The notes: generated by a model not told the origin, from the letters alone. Positions 52,899 through 62,302 are shown, numbered from the stretch's first letter. The stretch: 64,000 nucleotides of DNA from Mesorhizobium shangrilense (GCF_028826155.1 NZ_JAQGPN010000001.1:2113501-2177500), one strand, 5' to 3'. Numbers and translations are program-made.

Positions 52899-53211
52899 GA
52901 CTGAGTGGTCTGCAAGGGCAATGTCGGCGCGTGAGGATCCGCAGGCCGAAGCTGCCCGTATTCTCGGCCCCCTTATGGAGAGCGGTCCACCGCAGCAACA
53001 GCGGACGGCAGTTTCCGGGCTACGGACGCCCCCGAGCCCTGCGGGCCGCGTGCTGATCGTCGGGGGCGGCGTCTCGGGACGGCGCACCGCCGCAGAGTTC
53101 GCCAAACGGTGGGCCAAGGCGGTGCTCCCTATTTACCGAAGCTTAGCTCCATCAAGCTACAGGCCTGCCCGGGGGGCTCTCCTTCAGGCTCGCGAGGAAG
53201 CTGCCGCAGAT
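52899..53211. other. Gap before the diguanylate cyclase, open in frame but probably not coding
   Basis: The cyclase reading frame stays open upstream through this stretch. The residues are Pro/Arg-rich and lack the family pattern, apart from a brief GRVLIVGGGVSG that recalls a dinucleotide-binding start. I read it as leader or as a scrap of a lost gene. No terminator with a U-tract was seen after BatD. Confidence 0.4.
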
Positions 53212-54564
53212 ATGGTTGAATTGAGGTACTGGAGTTCAGTTGCACGAGAGCAGCGCGACGACGTCAAGAAGATCCTGGGATCCATCGTGCGCGAACACGT
53301 GGACGCGCTCGTTTCCAGCTTCTATGGCGCGTTTCTTCAACATCCCGAGGCATCGTCATTCCTGAGCCATTCGGTGGTCCAGGAGCGCCTCAGTCACTCT
53401 CTGCGGGGCTGGCTGCTCAAGCTGCTGGAAGCCGACCTTGAAAACGCCTCCGAGTTCGAGCGCCGGCAGATCCACATCGGCGAGGTTCATGCCAGGATCA
53501 AGCTTCCCGTGCATCTCGTGCTGGAAGGGGCCAGCCTGCTGAAGATCGAGATTGGGCGCTGCGTCCTCGACCTGGACATCGATGCGTCGCTGAAGGCCAC
53601 CGCGCTGCTGATGATGGACGAGATCATCGACTACGCGATGCGTCTCATGAGCGAAGCCTATGTCGCGGGCGCCCGGCAACATGCACACACCGACGAGGCT
53701 TTCCGGCTGTTCTCCATCGGTCAGGACATCACGATCGAGCGGGAGACTCAGAGGGCGGCCCTCATGGAATGGTCCCAGGACGTCCTCTTCAGCCTGGTGA
53801 CCAACGCCGGCTCGATGCGGCTGGAATCCCTGGGAACCTCCCAGTTCGGACTCTGGGTACGCCACCGCGGCGGGCTGCTCTTTCAAGGATCTCCCTTGCT
53901 CAAGAGCATCGAAGCGGTGATCACGCGGATCGATACGTCCATTCTGCCCGCCATCGATACAGCCCAGGCGCGCGACCCTTCCGCCGTCGCAAAGCTTATC
54001 GGAACACTGCAGGCCGCCATCGAGGAACTGCGCTTCCTGCTGACCGATATCTTTCAGGCGGCCGCGGAACTGGAGGCAGGACGCGATCCGCTCACCCGCA
54101 CCCTGAACCGGAAATTCCTGCCCTCGGTGCTGGGACGCGAAATCGCCCTTGCCTCGCGCAACGACACCCCGCTTTCCGTGGTCCTGATCGATGTGGACCA
54201 TTTCAAGGCGATCAACGACCGCTTCGGGCATGCGGGAGGCGATGTCGTCCTCAGACAGGTGGCAGACCTGATACTGGAGACGGTGAGGGGCAGCGACTTC
54301 GTCTTCCGGTATGGCGGCGAGGAATTTTTGATCGTTCTGGTCGAAACCTCACTGGAAAACGCGCTCTCCCTGACGGAGAGGGTTCGCAAGCAGTTCAGCG
54401 ATCACGACATCCTGATGCCGGACCGAAGCCGGATGACGGTCACTGTTTCTGGGGGCGTGGCGTCCTATGACGGCCATCCAGACTACGAGTATCTCATCAA
54501 GCGTGCGGACGAGGCCCTCTATCGCTCAAAGGCGGGCGGCAGGAACAGGGTGACCGCGGGATAG
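53212..54564 (+). CDS. Globin-coupled diguanylate cyclase (DosC-like)
   Basis: The product has 450 residues from the ATG at 53212 (GAGGAAG upstream), about the length of E. coli DosC. The N-terminal sensor globin (about 1-165) has SFYGAFLQHPEASSFLSH and RRQIHIGEVHARIKLPVHLV, where the His of QIH aligns with the haem-ligating proximal His of DosC. A middle domain (about 170-300) has SQFGLWVRHRGGLLFQG. The GGDEF domain is intact: LIDVDHFKAINDRFGHAGGD and FRYGGEEFLIVL, with an RGSD inhibitory I-site 5 residues before GGEEF. It should make cyclic di-GMP in response to oxygen or another haem ligand. It is cytoplasmic and a single gene after the MoxR operon. Confidence 0.92.
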   Translation: MVELRYWSSVAREQRDDVKKILGSIVREHVDALVSSFYGAFLQHPEASSFLSHSVVQERLSHSLRGWLLKLLEADLENASEFERRQIHIGEVHARIKLPVHLVLEGASLLKIEIGRCVLDLDIDASLKATALLMMDEIIDYAMRLMSEAYVAGARQHAHTDEAFRLFSIGQDITIERETQRAALMEWSQDVLFSLVTNAGSMRLESLGTSQFGLWVRHRGGLLFQGSPLLKSIEAVITRIDTSILPAIDTAQARDPSAVAKLIGTLQAAIEELRFLLTDIFQAAAELEAGRDPLTRTLNRKFLPSVLGREIALASRNDTPLSVVLIDVDHFKAINDRFGHAGGDVVLRQVADLILETVRGSDFVFRYGGEEFLIVLVETSLENALSLTERVRKQFSDHDILMPDRSRMTVTVSGGVASYDGHPDYEYLIKRADEALYRSKAGGRNRVTAG

Positions 54565-54581
54565 GCCGCCTCCCGCTGAGG

Positions 54582-54596
54582 CCGCCGGAGCGGCGG
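54582..54596 (+). terminator. Short GC hairpin after the diguanylate cyclase
   Basis: CCGCCG-GAG-CGGCGG, a 6-bp stem, lies 18 nt after the stop without a U-tract. It is a possible transcript end between convergent genes. Confidence 0.35.
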
Positions 54597-54684
54597 GCAT
54601 TCCAACGAATGCAGGTCCGCCGCTCCATCCATTCCTTGAGCCGCATTTGTGCGACGCCAGACGATTCCGCCTGGATGCAAAATG

Positions 54685-55815
54685 CTAGTCGGCGGCGCAC
54701 GCGCCGGGGAAGCGGACGCAGTAGGTTTCGCCCAGTTCCGGGTCCGCATTCAGCACGGCGTGGGTGATGGCGCGCGCATAGACGTCGGCGGCCACCGACA
54801 GGATGTCGCGGAACTGCGCGGCCTCGACGAAGTTCGACTGCGCGACCGTCGACGGATCGTCGCCGAGCGTCACGGCGAACACCGTGTCGCCGTCGCTGGT
54901 GGAGTGGGCCGGGCGGATGGCCCGGGCCATGCCGTCATTGGCGACGATGGCGAGGCGCTCGGTCTGGCCGGCGGTGAGCGGCGCTGACGTCGCGACGACG
55001 CCGATGGTGGTGTTTTCGCCGGCCCGGATCAACTCCATGTCCTTGGGCGAGGTCGAGCAGCCCTGCGGGGGCACCTTGATGTCGCCGAACTCGTCGTCAA
55101 GCTCGAGCCACAGCGTGTAGAGTTCGCAGTTGGCGTTGACGTTGTAGACGCGGCCGGCCGGATTGACGACGACCAGAGCGCCGACGACGGTGCCGTCCGC
55201 CATCACGGCGCTGGCGGTGCCGAGGCCGCTCTTCATGCCGGCAGCGCGCGCGCCGGTGCCGGCGCCGACGCTGCCCTGTTCGACCGGGCCTTCCTTGGCG
55301 TTGCTTGCCGCGATGTAGCCATCCTCACAGGGCTTGTCGCCACGACCGGGAGGCGCGTTGACCGAGCCACGGTCGAGGTCGAAGATAATCGCGCCCGGAA
55401 CGTGGGCGCGGCCGCCGTAGGTCCAGCCTTTCTCGTCAAGGAACTTGACTACGCCGCAGGCGGTGTCGAGGCCGTAGATGCTGCCGCCGCTCAGCGTCAG
55501 CCCGTGCATGACCACGCGCTGCGCGTCCTGATGCTGGGCAGTCAAAAGCGCGCCGAGGCGCGTGCCGGGAGCGCCGCCGCTCGGCGACATCCCCATCAGC
55601 GCACCTTCCGGGAAGATCAGGGCGGTGGTGCCGGTCGCGGCGTCCTTGCGTGTGCTGTGACCGACGAGAATTCCCGGCACGTCGGTGATCGCGTTGTTTG
55701 GACCGGTGCGCAGATCGACCACCGGGATGGGCGCCTGTGCGTGCGCCAGCCCGATGCCTCCCAGCAACAGCGCATTGGCGACGAGCGCCGATTTGAGGGC
55801 GTTTTTGAACGACAT
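54685..55815 (-). CDS. P1-family self-processing aminopeptidase (DmpA/BapA-like), exported
   Basis: The product has 376 residues, with GGAGGA before the ATG. The signal peptide (LKSALVANALLLGGIGLAHA) indicates periplasmic location. NAITDVPGILVGHSTRKDAA is the P1 start motif. GLTLSGGSIYGLDTACGVVK and GSVGAGTGARAAGMKSGLGT are conserved blocks, and GENTTIGVVATSAPLT contains the autocleavage/nucleophile region where the chain splits into alpha and beta subunits. Relatives cleave D- or beta-aminoacyl amides and peptides. It lies 49 nt after the amidase in the same direction and is probably the last gene of the nine-gene operon. Confidence 0.9.
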   Translation of the reverse strand: MSFKNALKSALVANALLLGGIGLAHAQAPIPVVDLRTGPNNAITDVPGILVGHSTRKDAATGTTALIFPEGALMGMSPSGGAPGTRLGALLTAQHQDAQRVVMHGLTLSGGSIYGLDTACGVVKFLDEKGWTYGGRAHVPGAIIFDLDRGSVNAPPGRGDKPCEDGYIAASNAKEGPVEQGSVGAGTGARAAGMKSGLGTASAVMADGTVVGALVVVNPAGRVYNVNANCELYTLWLELDDEFGDIKVPPQGCSTSPKDMELIRAGENTTIGVVATSAPLTAGQTERLAIVANDGMARAIRPAHSTSDGDTVFAVTLGDDPSTVAQSNFVEAAQFRDILSVAADVYARAITHAVLNADPELGETYCVRFPGACAAD

Positions 55816-55864
55816 ACTTATCCTCCGTGTTGTCGTTGAAATCTGCCGGCGAGGGGTTCGCCGG

Positions 55865-57241
55865 TTATGTGAAGAGCGCCTCCGCCTCCCTGGCGACCTG
55901 CAGCAAGGCGAGGTCGCGATACCAGGGCGCGCACAGATGCAGGCCGAGCGGCAGGCCGGCTGCGGTCTTGCCGCAGGGAATGGTGATGGCGGGGTGGCCG
56001 GACAGGTTCTGCGGGAAGGTGAACGGGTACCAGGCGCCGCGCACAGTGCCGCAATTGACGCCGTCGATCTCGATGTCCCCGATCGGATCCACCGTGATCG
56101 GCAGCGGCGGCGCGGTCAGCGTCGGCGAGACGAGAATGTCGAAGCGTTCGAACAGGGCCTGGAATTCGCGGAAGAGCCGCGTGCGCCCCGCCGTCGCGTT
56201 GGACAGATCGACCGCGGAGTATCCGTTGCCGAGCGCGATCGTGTCGATCAGGGTCTGACCGGCGAGTTCCTCGCGGCCCTTCATCGCCGGGCCCGTGCGG
56301 GCGGCAAGGCCGACGCGCAGGATGGTGAGGAAGACGGGTTCGTACGCCTTGAAGTCGATGAAGGCTTCCTCGACCAGCGCGCCGGCATCCTCCAGCTTCT
56401 TCACGGCGGCGGCGGTGATCGCGGCAGTCTCGCGCTCGACGCGCGCGCCGCCCTCTGCGATGTAGCCGATGCGAAGCCCTGCGAGTGAGGCATTACCCTC
56501 ATGCAGCAGTCTTGCCGCCTGTCCGTAGGTGTCGTGGAAATCCGGGCCGCTGATCGCGTCGAACACGAGCGCGATGTCCTCGACCGTGCGGGCGAGGGGC
56601 CCGACATAGGAGTTGGCGCCGAACAGGTCCGGCAGCTGGAGGTGCGGGATCACGCCGAGCGACGGCTTGAAGCCGACGACGCCGCAGCAGGCGGCCGGGA
56701 TGCGGCTCGATCCGCCGCCATCGGTGCCTAGCGAGATCGGTCCCATGCCCGTGGCGACCGCGACGGCGGACCCGGAGCTGGACGCGCCGGGGGTGACGGA
56801 CGGATCGATCGGATTGAGCGTGCGACCGAACAGCGGCGAGGTCGCCGCCTGCAGATGGCCGAACTCCGGCGTCGTCGTCTTGCCGACGAGGATCGCGCCT
56901 GCCGCCTTCGAACGGGCGACGGAGACGGCGTCGGAAGTCGGCACGTTGTTTTCGAACAGACGCGAACCCATGGTGGTGCGCACGCCGGCGGTGTTGACAA
57001 GGTCCTTCACCGAATAGGGCACACCGTGCAGCGGCGGCAGCTCGTCGCTCTTCATCACGCGGTCTTCGGCGGCCCGGGCCTCGGCAAGCGCCTGGTCGCC
57101 GGTCACGGTGATGAAGGCGTTGAGGTCGCTGCGATCGTCGATCCGCTGCAGCACCGCTTCGGTCAGTTCGACCGGGGAAACCTCTTTCGCGCGGATAGCG
57201 GCGGCCATCGCGGTTGCTGTCATGTCGGCAAGTTCGGACAA
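55865..57241 (-). CDS. Amidase-signature family hydrolase of the import operon
   Basis: The product has 458 residues. A TTG at 57241 is preferred because GAGGAG lies 7 nt upstream and it gives the natural start SELADMTATAMAAAIRAKEV. The catalytic triad is Lys79 (PYSVKDLVNT), the cis-Ser in TPGASSSGSAVAVATG and the nucleophile Ser178 in TDGGGSSRIP. It hydrolyses an amide bond in the cytoplasm. It follows the first SDR gene, with the start region overlapping that gene's stop. It differs clearly from the amidase at 15118 and is not a recent duplicate. Confidence 0.9.
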   Translation of the reverse strand: MSELADMTATAMAAAIRAKEVSPVELTEAVLQRIDDRSDLNAFITVTGDQALAEARAAEDRVMKSDELPPLHGVPYSVKDLVNTAGVRTTMGSRLFENNVPTSDAVSVARSKAAGAILVGKTTTPEFGHLQAATSPLFGRTLNPIDPSVTPGASSSGSAVAVATGMGPISLGTDGGGSSRIPAACCGVVGFKPSLGVIPHLQLPDLFGANSYVGPLARTVEDIALVFDAISGPDFHDTYGQAARLLHEGNASLAGLRIGYIAEGGARVERETAAITAAAVKKLEDAGALVEEAFIDFKAYEPVFLTILRVGLAARTGPAMKGREELAGQTLIDTIALGNGYSAVDLSNATAGRTRLFREFQALFERFDILVSPTLTAPPLPITVDPIGDIEIDGVNCGTVRGAWYPFTFPQNLSGHPAITIPCGKTAAGLPLGLHLCAPWYRDLALLQVAREAEALFT

Positions 57242-57252
57242 GACCGTTCTCC

Positions 57253-58008
57253 TCAAATCATCCAGCGCCCGCCATCGATCAGCAGGCTCTGGCCGGTGAT
57301 GAACCGCGCCTCGTCGCTGGCCAGAAACACCACGGCGGCGGCGACGTCCTCCGGCTCGCCGACGATGCCGGCGGGCGTGTTGGTCTTGATGCGGTCGATG
57401 ACCTCTTTCGGCATGGTGTCGTGGGCGCGGGTGCGGATCGCGCCCGGCGCAACCGCGTTGACGGTGACGCCGAACGGCGCAAGCTCGCGCGCCAAAGAGC
57501 GGGTGAAGCCGATCAGGCCCATCTTGGCAGAGGCATAGTCTACCAGGCCCGCATCGCCGACGAAGGCCGCGTCGCTCGACATGTTGACGATGCGGCCGCC
57601 GCGCTCGCGCATGGAGGGCGCAACGAGGCGCGACATGCGCATGGTGCTGAACAGGGAAATCTCAAGCACGAAGCGCCAGACGTCTTCGCTGGATTCGTGG
57701 AACGCGGCGCTGCGGCTGCGCCCGCTCTGGCCGACATTGTTGACGAGCACGTCGATCGGCCCGAGATCGCCGGCAACCTGTGCGTGGAAGGCTTCGAGCG
57801 TCGGGAGGTCCGTGCAGTCGCCCTCGACGGCGAGCAGGCGAGGGGCCTTGTCCGCCTCAAGCTGCGCCTGCAGCGGGCCGGTGTCGAGGTCGAGCACGGC
57901 AACCCGAGCGCCCTCGGCAAGCAAACGTGCGGCAATGCCCGCGCCGATGCCGCCGCCGCCGCCCGTCACGATGGCGACCTTGTCGTCGAAGCGGGCGGTA
58001 TGCAGCAT
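57253..58008 (-). CDS. Short-chain dehydrogenase/reductase 1
   Basis: The product has about 251 residues. The ATG at 58008 is chosen because GAGG lies 9 nt upstream; ATGs at 58014 and 58017 are too close. It is a classical SDR: cofactor motif IVTGGGGGIGAGIAARLL, acidic residue VLDLD (NAD preference), NNVGQSG, the catalytic Ser in NMSSDAAFVG and YASAK. C-terminal FITGQSLLIDGGRWMI completes the fold. It oxidises or reduces a hydroxyl/carbonyl intermediate. It lies 11 nt after SDR 2. Confidence 0.9.
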   Translation of the reverse strand: MLHTARFDDKVAIVTGGGGGIGAGIAARLLAEGARVAVLDLDTGPLQAQLEADKAPRLLAVEGDCTDLPTLEAFHAQVAGDLGPIDVLVNNVGQSGRSRSAAFHESSEDVWRFVLEISLFSTMRMSRLVAPSMRERGGRIVNMSSDAAFVGDAGLVDYASAKMGLIGFTRSLARELAPFGVTVNAVAPGAIRTRAHDTMPKEVIDRIKTNTPAGIVGEPEDVAAAVVFLASDEARFITGQSLLIDGGRWMI

Positions 58009-58019
58009 CGGCATCATCC

Positions 58020-58772
58020 TCAGTGGAAGGTCCGGCCGCCGTCGACGGCAAGCGCCACGCCGGTGACGTAGGAAGACTCCGCGCTCATCAGCCAGGCGAT
58101 GCCGGCGGCGATCTCGTCGGGGTCGGCAATGCGGCCGAGCGCATAGCGGGCGCGGACGGCGTCGAGCTGCGCCTCGCCGGTTGCGCCCTCGGCGATGGAG
58201 GAGCGGAACAGCGGCGTCTCCACCGCGCCCGGGCAGACGACGTTGACGCGGATGCCGGCTTCGGCGACTTCCATCGCCAGCGACTTGGAAAACATCTGCA
58301 GGCCGGCCTTCGACGCCGAATAGGCGCTGCGGAACTTCAGCGGGCTGAGCCCGGCGCCGGACGAGACGTTGACGATCGTCCCGCCGCCCGCCGCCTTGAG
58401 AAACGGCGCGGCCGCACGGCAGACCTTCATCGGCCCGTTCAGGTTGACGGCCATCAGCCAGTCCCATGCCTCGTCGGTCATGTCCTCGAGGCGGGATTCC
58501 AAGTCGACGCCGGCCGAATTGACGACGCCGTCGAGCCCCCCCATCCTTGCCACGGCCACGGCCACGGCCTCCTGCACCGACGCGGTGTCGGTCACGTCTG
58601 CGTGGAGGGCGACGACGCCGTGCGCCTGCTCCATCTGCGCCAGCGCCGCCTCGTCCATGTCGAGGCAGGCGACCTTTGCGCCGCCATTCAGGAAGCGCAG
58701 GGCAGCGGCCTTGCCGATGCCCTTGCCGCCGCCGGTGACGAGGATGCGGCGACCGGCGAAGGCGGTGCTCAC
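58020..58772 (-). CDS. Short-chain dehydrogenase/reductase 2
   Basis: The product has 250 residues from a GTG overlapping the deacetylase stop (GTGA). It is a classical SDR: ILVTGGGKGIGKAAALRFLN, NAD-type acidic CLDMD, N-S-AG in VVNSAGVD, the catalytic Ser in NVSSGAGLSP and YSASK. The C-terminus is SYVTGVALAVDGGRTFH. It is only moderately similar to SDR 1, so the two probably act on successive or different intermediates of the pathway supplied by the transporter. Confidence 0.9.
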   Translation of the reverse strand: MSTAFAGRRILVTGGGKGIGKAAALRFLNGGAKVACLDMDEAALAQMEQAHGVVALHADVTDTASVQEAVAVAVARMGGLDGVVNSAGVDLESRLEDMTDEAWDWLMAVNLNGPMKVCRAAAPFLKAAGGGTIVNVSSGAGLSPLKFRSAYSASKAGLQMFSKSLAMEVAEAGIRVNVVCPGAVETPLFRSSIAEGATGEAQLDAVRARYALGRIADPDEIAAGIAWLMSAESSYVTGVALAVDGGRTFH

Positions 58773-59590
58773 GCGGTGGCTCCGGTCAGGCGCGGACGCA
58801 TGTCCTCGACCATCTCGTCGCAGCGCCCCATCCAGACATCGCCATGCTCCAGTGCATGCTTGATGAGGCCTTCCAGGACGCCGATGCGCGAGGGCTGGCC
58901 GATCATTTCGGGATGCATGCCGACCATCATCATGCGCTTCTCGGCATAGAGGACGTCGAATTCGGCCTTCCACGCCTCAAGCAGCGCCGACGGGGCCTGC
59001 ATGGTGCGGCCGGGCAGCACGATCGAATACTGGAAGAACGGCGCGTCATCGAGCACCCAGCGGAAGGGCAGCTCGACGATCTTGGTCGGCTTGCCATCAA
59101 CCGTGTGGATGTAGGGGGAATCGTCGTCGAAGAAGTTGGAGGAATAGTCGAATCCGTACTCGACCATCAGTTGCATGGAGATGTCGCTGAGCTCGGCGGC
59201 CGGCGAGCGCCAGCCACGGGGCGCGAGGCCGGAGGCGCGCTTGATCGACTCGAAGCCCTTTTCCATCTCCTCGCGCTCCTGCTCGTGAGTCAGGTTGAGG
59301 ATCCAGTTGTGGGTGTAGCTGTGGTGGGCGAGCTCGTGTCCGGCTTCGAGGATGCGCTCGATCAGTTCGGGGCGCTGGTCGATGATGAGGCCGGGAACGA
59401 AGAAGGTCGACTTGATGCCGTAGCGAGCCAGTAGGTTGAGCACGCGATCGGCGCCCACTTTCCAGCCATAGGCGCCCTGCGACATCAGGATCGGACGCTT
59501 GGCATAGTTGGGGTCGCGCGCCGTCCACATCGTCTCGGCGTCGAGATCGAAGGTGAAGAAAAGGGGAAAACCCTTGGTGGTCAGATGCAT
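58769..59590 (-). CDS. Polysaccharide-deacetylase-fold hydrolase (PgdA / cyclic-imidase-like)
   Basis: The product has 273 residues. A NodB-homology barrel: the metal site Asp-Asp in FPLFFTFDLDAETMW, the H-x3-H motif in GHELAHHSYTHNWIL and the downstream Arg/Pro loop GWRSPAAELSD. WTARDPNYAKRPILMSQGAY and FVPGLIIDQRPELIERI are typical of the HpPgdA branch, which is also similar to cyclic imidases. There is no signal peptide, so it is cytoplasmic, arguing against a cell-wall deacetylase and for hydrolysis of a small imported imide or amide. The ATG at 59590 lies 11 nt after the permease stop. Confidence 0.88.
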   Translation of the reverse strand: MHLTTKGFPLFFTFDLDAETMWTARDPNYAKRPILMSQGAYGWKVGADRVLNLLARYGIKSTFFVPGLIIDQRPELIERILEAGHELAHHSYTHNWILNLTHEQEREEMEKGFESIKRASGLAPRGWRSPAAELSDISMQLMVEYGFDYSSNFFDDDSPYIHTVDGKPTKIVELPFRWVLDDAPFFQYSIVLPGRTMQAPSALLEAWKAEFDVLYAEKRMMMVGMHPEMIGQPSRIGVLEGLIKHALEHGDVWMGRCDEMVEDMRPRLTGATA

Positions 59591-59601
59591 ATTGGTATCC
59601 G

Positions 59602-60390
59602 TCAAACGAAGCGGTGGAAGCCGGTCCAGCGCTCTGCGACGAGCAGCACGATCGCCGTCGCGATGATGAGGAGCGTGGACACGGCGGCCACGCTCGGGTT
59701 CACGCCCATCTCCACCGAGGTGAAGATGAGGATGGGGAGGGTCGTGTCCCTCGGTCCGGCCAGGAAGATCGTCACCGGCACGTTTTCCATCGAGGTGACG
59801 AAGGAAAACAGCGCGCCTGCGACGAGGCCGGGCTTGATGAGCGGCAAAGTCACCAGCCTGAAGGTGGTGAAGCCGCCCGCGCCGAGAACGCGCGCCGCTT
59901 CCTCGACCGACAGGTCGAGGCCCGAGAGGCTCGCCAGGGCGGAGCGCACGATGTAGGGGACGGTGATGATGACGTGGGCGATCAGCAGCACCCAGAAGCT
60001 GCCGCGCATGCCCACCAGCGTGAAGTACTGCAGCAGCGCGACGCCGATCACCACTGACGGGATGATCAAAGGCGCCATCAGCAGCGACGTCAGCGCCTCG
60101 GAACCGGGCACCATCTTGCGGAAGATGGCATAGGAGGCCGCCACGCCGAGCACCAGCGAAATGAGGGTCGAGCCGACGGCCAGGATGAGGCTGTTCCAGA
60201 TCGCGCTGAGATAGATGCGGTCGGTCAGCACCGCCGAAAACCATTTCAGCGTCCAGCCCTGCGGCGGAATGGTCAGGTAGGAGGTCTCGCTGAACGAGGC
60301 GAGCATGACCACCACCACCGGGATCTGCAGGAACAGGATGACCAGCAGCGCGAGCGACGAGACGGCGAAACCGGGACGTTGTTCGTTCAT
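59602..60390 (-). CDS. PotC-like ABC transporter permease
   Basis: The product has 262 residues and six helices beginning FAVSSLALLVILFLQIPVVV. The EAA coupling loop is EEAARVLGAGGFTTFRLVTL followed by PLIKPGLVAGALFSFV, and SMENVPVTIFLAGP is the PotC-type segment. It starts inside the preceding permease gene (4-nt overlap). It forms the channel with the 60387 gene product. Confidence 0.9.
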   Translation of the reverse strand: MNEQRPGFAVSSLALLVILFLQIPVVVVMLASFSETSYLTIPPQGWTLKWFSAVLTDRIYLSAIWNSLILAVGSTLISLVLGVAASYAIFRKMVPGSEALTSLLMAPLIIPSVVIGVALLQYFTLVGMRGSFWVLLIAHVIITVPYIVRSALASLSGLDLSVEEAARVLGAGGFTTFRLVTLPLIKPGLVAGALFSFVTSMENVPVTIFLAGPRDTTLPILIFTSVEMGVNPSVAAVSTLLIIATAIVLLVAERWTGFHRFV

Positions 60391-61238
60391 GCCAGCCCCG
60401 CCCAGCGCTTGGTCATCCGGCTCGAAATCCAGATGATGAGGATGGTGGAAATCGCCAGCGCAAACGACAACGCCGAGCCGCTCGGCCAGTCGAGAAGCTG
60501 CATGTATTCGTCATAGATCAGCGTCGCCATGACCTGGTAGGTCGGGCCGCCCAGCATGCGCGGGGTGACCAGGGCGCTGATGGTGAGGACGAAAACGAGG
60601 ATCGACCCGGAAATGATGCCCGGCGCGGTCAGCGGCAGCGTCACCGAGCGGAAGGCATGCAGGCGGCTTGAGCCGAGCGTGGCTGCGGCGGCCTCGACAT
60701 CGCGGGGCACGTTCTGAAGCGCGGCCACCAGCATCAGCACCATGAAGGGCAGGTAGATGTGAGTGAGGCCGATCATCAGGCCGGTCATGTTGAACATCAG
60801 CTTGAGCGGCTTCTCGATGAGGCCGATGTCGATCAAGAGGTTGTTGACGACGCCGCGATTGGTCAGCAGCACGATCCAGCCGAACGAGCGCACGACGAGA
60901 TTGAGCATCAGCGGGAAGATGACGAGGAGCGTCAGCGCCAGCCGCCAGCGCGGGTTGCCGCGCACGATGAGATAGGCGACCGGATAGCCGAGCAGAAGGC
61001 AGCTGAAGGTAACCGCCACGCCAAGGCCGAGCGTGCGCAGAACGACTTCCAGATAGAAATCATCGGTAAAGATGCGGGCATAGTTGGCTATCGTCCACGC
61101 ATCCGGGACGATGCCGTGGCCGGGCCGGTATTCCTGAAAGCTGGTCGGCACCAGAAGCAGCAACGGCACGACGAAAGCCGCAACCAGCACGAAGAGCAGC
61201 GGCGAGAGCAGCAGGGCTCCGGTGCGCAGCGACTTCAT
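60387..61238 (-). CDS. PotB-like ABC transporter permease
   Basis: The product has 283 residues and six helices, the first LLSPLLFVLVAAFVVPLLLL. The periplasmic insertion after helix 1 contains the FQEY block of PotB-like proteins. The EAA loop is AAAATLGSSRLHAFRSVTLP, followed by LTAPGIISGSILVFVLTIS. It overlaps the ATPase gene upstream and the second permease downstream by 4 nt each, so the operon is tightly coupled. Confidence 0.9.
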   Translation of the reverse strand: MKSLRTGALLLSPLLFVLVAAFVVPLLLLVPTSFQEYRPGHGIVPDAWTIANYARIFTDDFYLEVVLRTLGLGVAVTFSCLLLGYPVAYLIVRGNPRWRLALTLLVIFPLMLNLVVRSFGWIVLLTNRGVVNNLLIDIGLIEKPLKLMFNMTGLMIGLTHIYLPFMVLMLVAALQNVPRDVEAAAATLGSSRLHAFRSVTLPLTAPGIISGSILVFVLTISALVTPRMLGGPTYQVMATLIYDEYMQLLDWPSGSALSFALAISTILIIWISSRMTKRWAGLA

Positions 61239-62302
61239 GCGCCTTTCCCGCCCGGCAGCGTGATGATGTCTTGCGGCCTGATGTTGAGGAAGACGGCGTC
61301 GCCCTGCGCCAGATTTGCAGCGCCGCCCGAGGACGGAACCTCGACGACGATCTCGGACGTCGATCCGAGCCGCACGACGTACTGGACCTGCGCACCCGAA
61401 AACGAACGCAGCGCGATCGTGCCGGGGATGGCCTCGCCATCGTTGCCCGCCTCGCGTGAGAGGGTGACGGCTTCCTGGCGGATGAACACCTCGACCGCAG
61501 CGCCATCCGTGGCGGAGAGGTCCGTCGGGCGCAACACGAGCCCGCCCGGAAGCTCGACCGCGCCGCCCTTCACCGTCGCGCTCAGACGGTTCGGCTTGCC
61601 GATGAAGCCGGCGACGAAGGCGGTGGCGGGGCGGTGGTAGATCTCTTCGGGCGACGCGAACTGCTGGATGACGCCGTCGTTCATGACGCAGACACGATCC
61701 GACAGCGACAGGGCCTCGGCCTGGTCGTGGGTGACGAACAGCGTCGTGATCTCGAGCTCGCGCTGCAGCCGCTTGAGTTCGATCTGCATCTCGTCGCGCA
61801 GCTTGGCGTCGAGATTGGACAACGGCTCGTCGAACAGGAGCACGCTCGGACGTGGCGCAATGGCGCGCGCCATCGCGACGCGCTGCTGCTGGCCGCCGGA
61901 AAGCTGGCGCGGGTAGCGCTCGCCGTAGCCGGCCAGGCGCACGAGCGCCAACGCCTCCTCGACGCGCGCGTTAAGCGCCGAGCCGCTTTCGCCCTTGCGG
62001 CGGAGGCCGAAGGCGACGTTCTCGAAGACGGTCATGTGAGGGAACAGCGCATAGGACTGGAACACCAGGCCGACATTGCGCTTGTTGGGAGGCAGGCGGG
62101 TGATGTCGCGCCCGCCGACCGTGATGACCCCGTCGGTCGGCTCGATCAAGCCTGCAACCATGCGCAGTATCGTCGTCTTGCCGCAGCCGGAAGGTCCGAG
62201 CAGCGACACGAATTCGCCCTGGGCTATTTCCAGCGACACATCCTTGACCACGGACACCTTGCCGTAGCGCTTCACGATATGCCGCAGAGAAACGTTGCTC
62301 AT
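61235..62302 (-). CDS. PotA-like ABC transporter ATP-binding protein
   Basis: The product has 355 residues. It has Walker [16 protein letters not shown]-loop [10 protein letters not shown], signature LSGGQQQRVAMARAI, Walker B VLLFDEPLSNLD, and the switch His in LFVTHDQAEAL. The TOBE domain is C-terminal. It drives the PotBC-like permeases. A hairpin at 62380-62412 separates it from the binding-protein gene, which fits higher expression of the binding protein than of the membrane parts. Confidence 0.92.
   Translation of the reverse strand: MSNVSLRHIVKRYGKVSVVKDVSLEIAQGEFVSLLGPSGCGKTTILRMVAGLIEPTDGVITVGGRDITRLPPNKRNVGLVFQSYALFPHMTVFENVAFGLRRKGESGSALNARVEEALALVRLAGYGERYPRQLSGGQQQRVAMARAIAPRPSVLLFDEPLSNLDAKLRDEMQIELKRLQRELEITTLFVTHDQAEALSLSDRVCVMNDGVIQQFASPEEIYHRPATAFVAGFIGKPNRLSATVKGGAVELPGGLVLRPTDLSATDGAAVEVFIRQEAVTLSREAGNDGEAIPGTIALRSFSGAQVQYVVRLGSTSEIVVEVPSSGGAANLAQGDAVFLNIRPQDIITLPGGKGA

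Noticed and set aside
52738..53211. N-terminal extension of the diguanylate cyclase
   Set aside because: It overlaps the end of BatD and is Pro/Arg-rich; the ATG at 53212 matches the family start and has a ribosome site.
59591..60244. N-terminal extension of the deacetylase-like protein
   Set aside because: It is the permease gene read in another frame; the NodB fold begins at the ATG at 59590.
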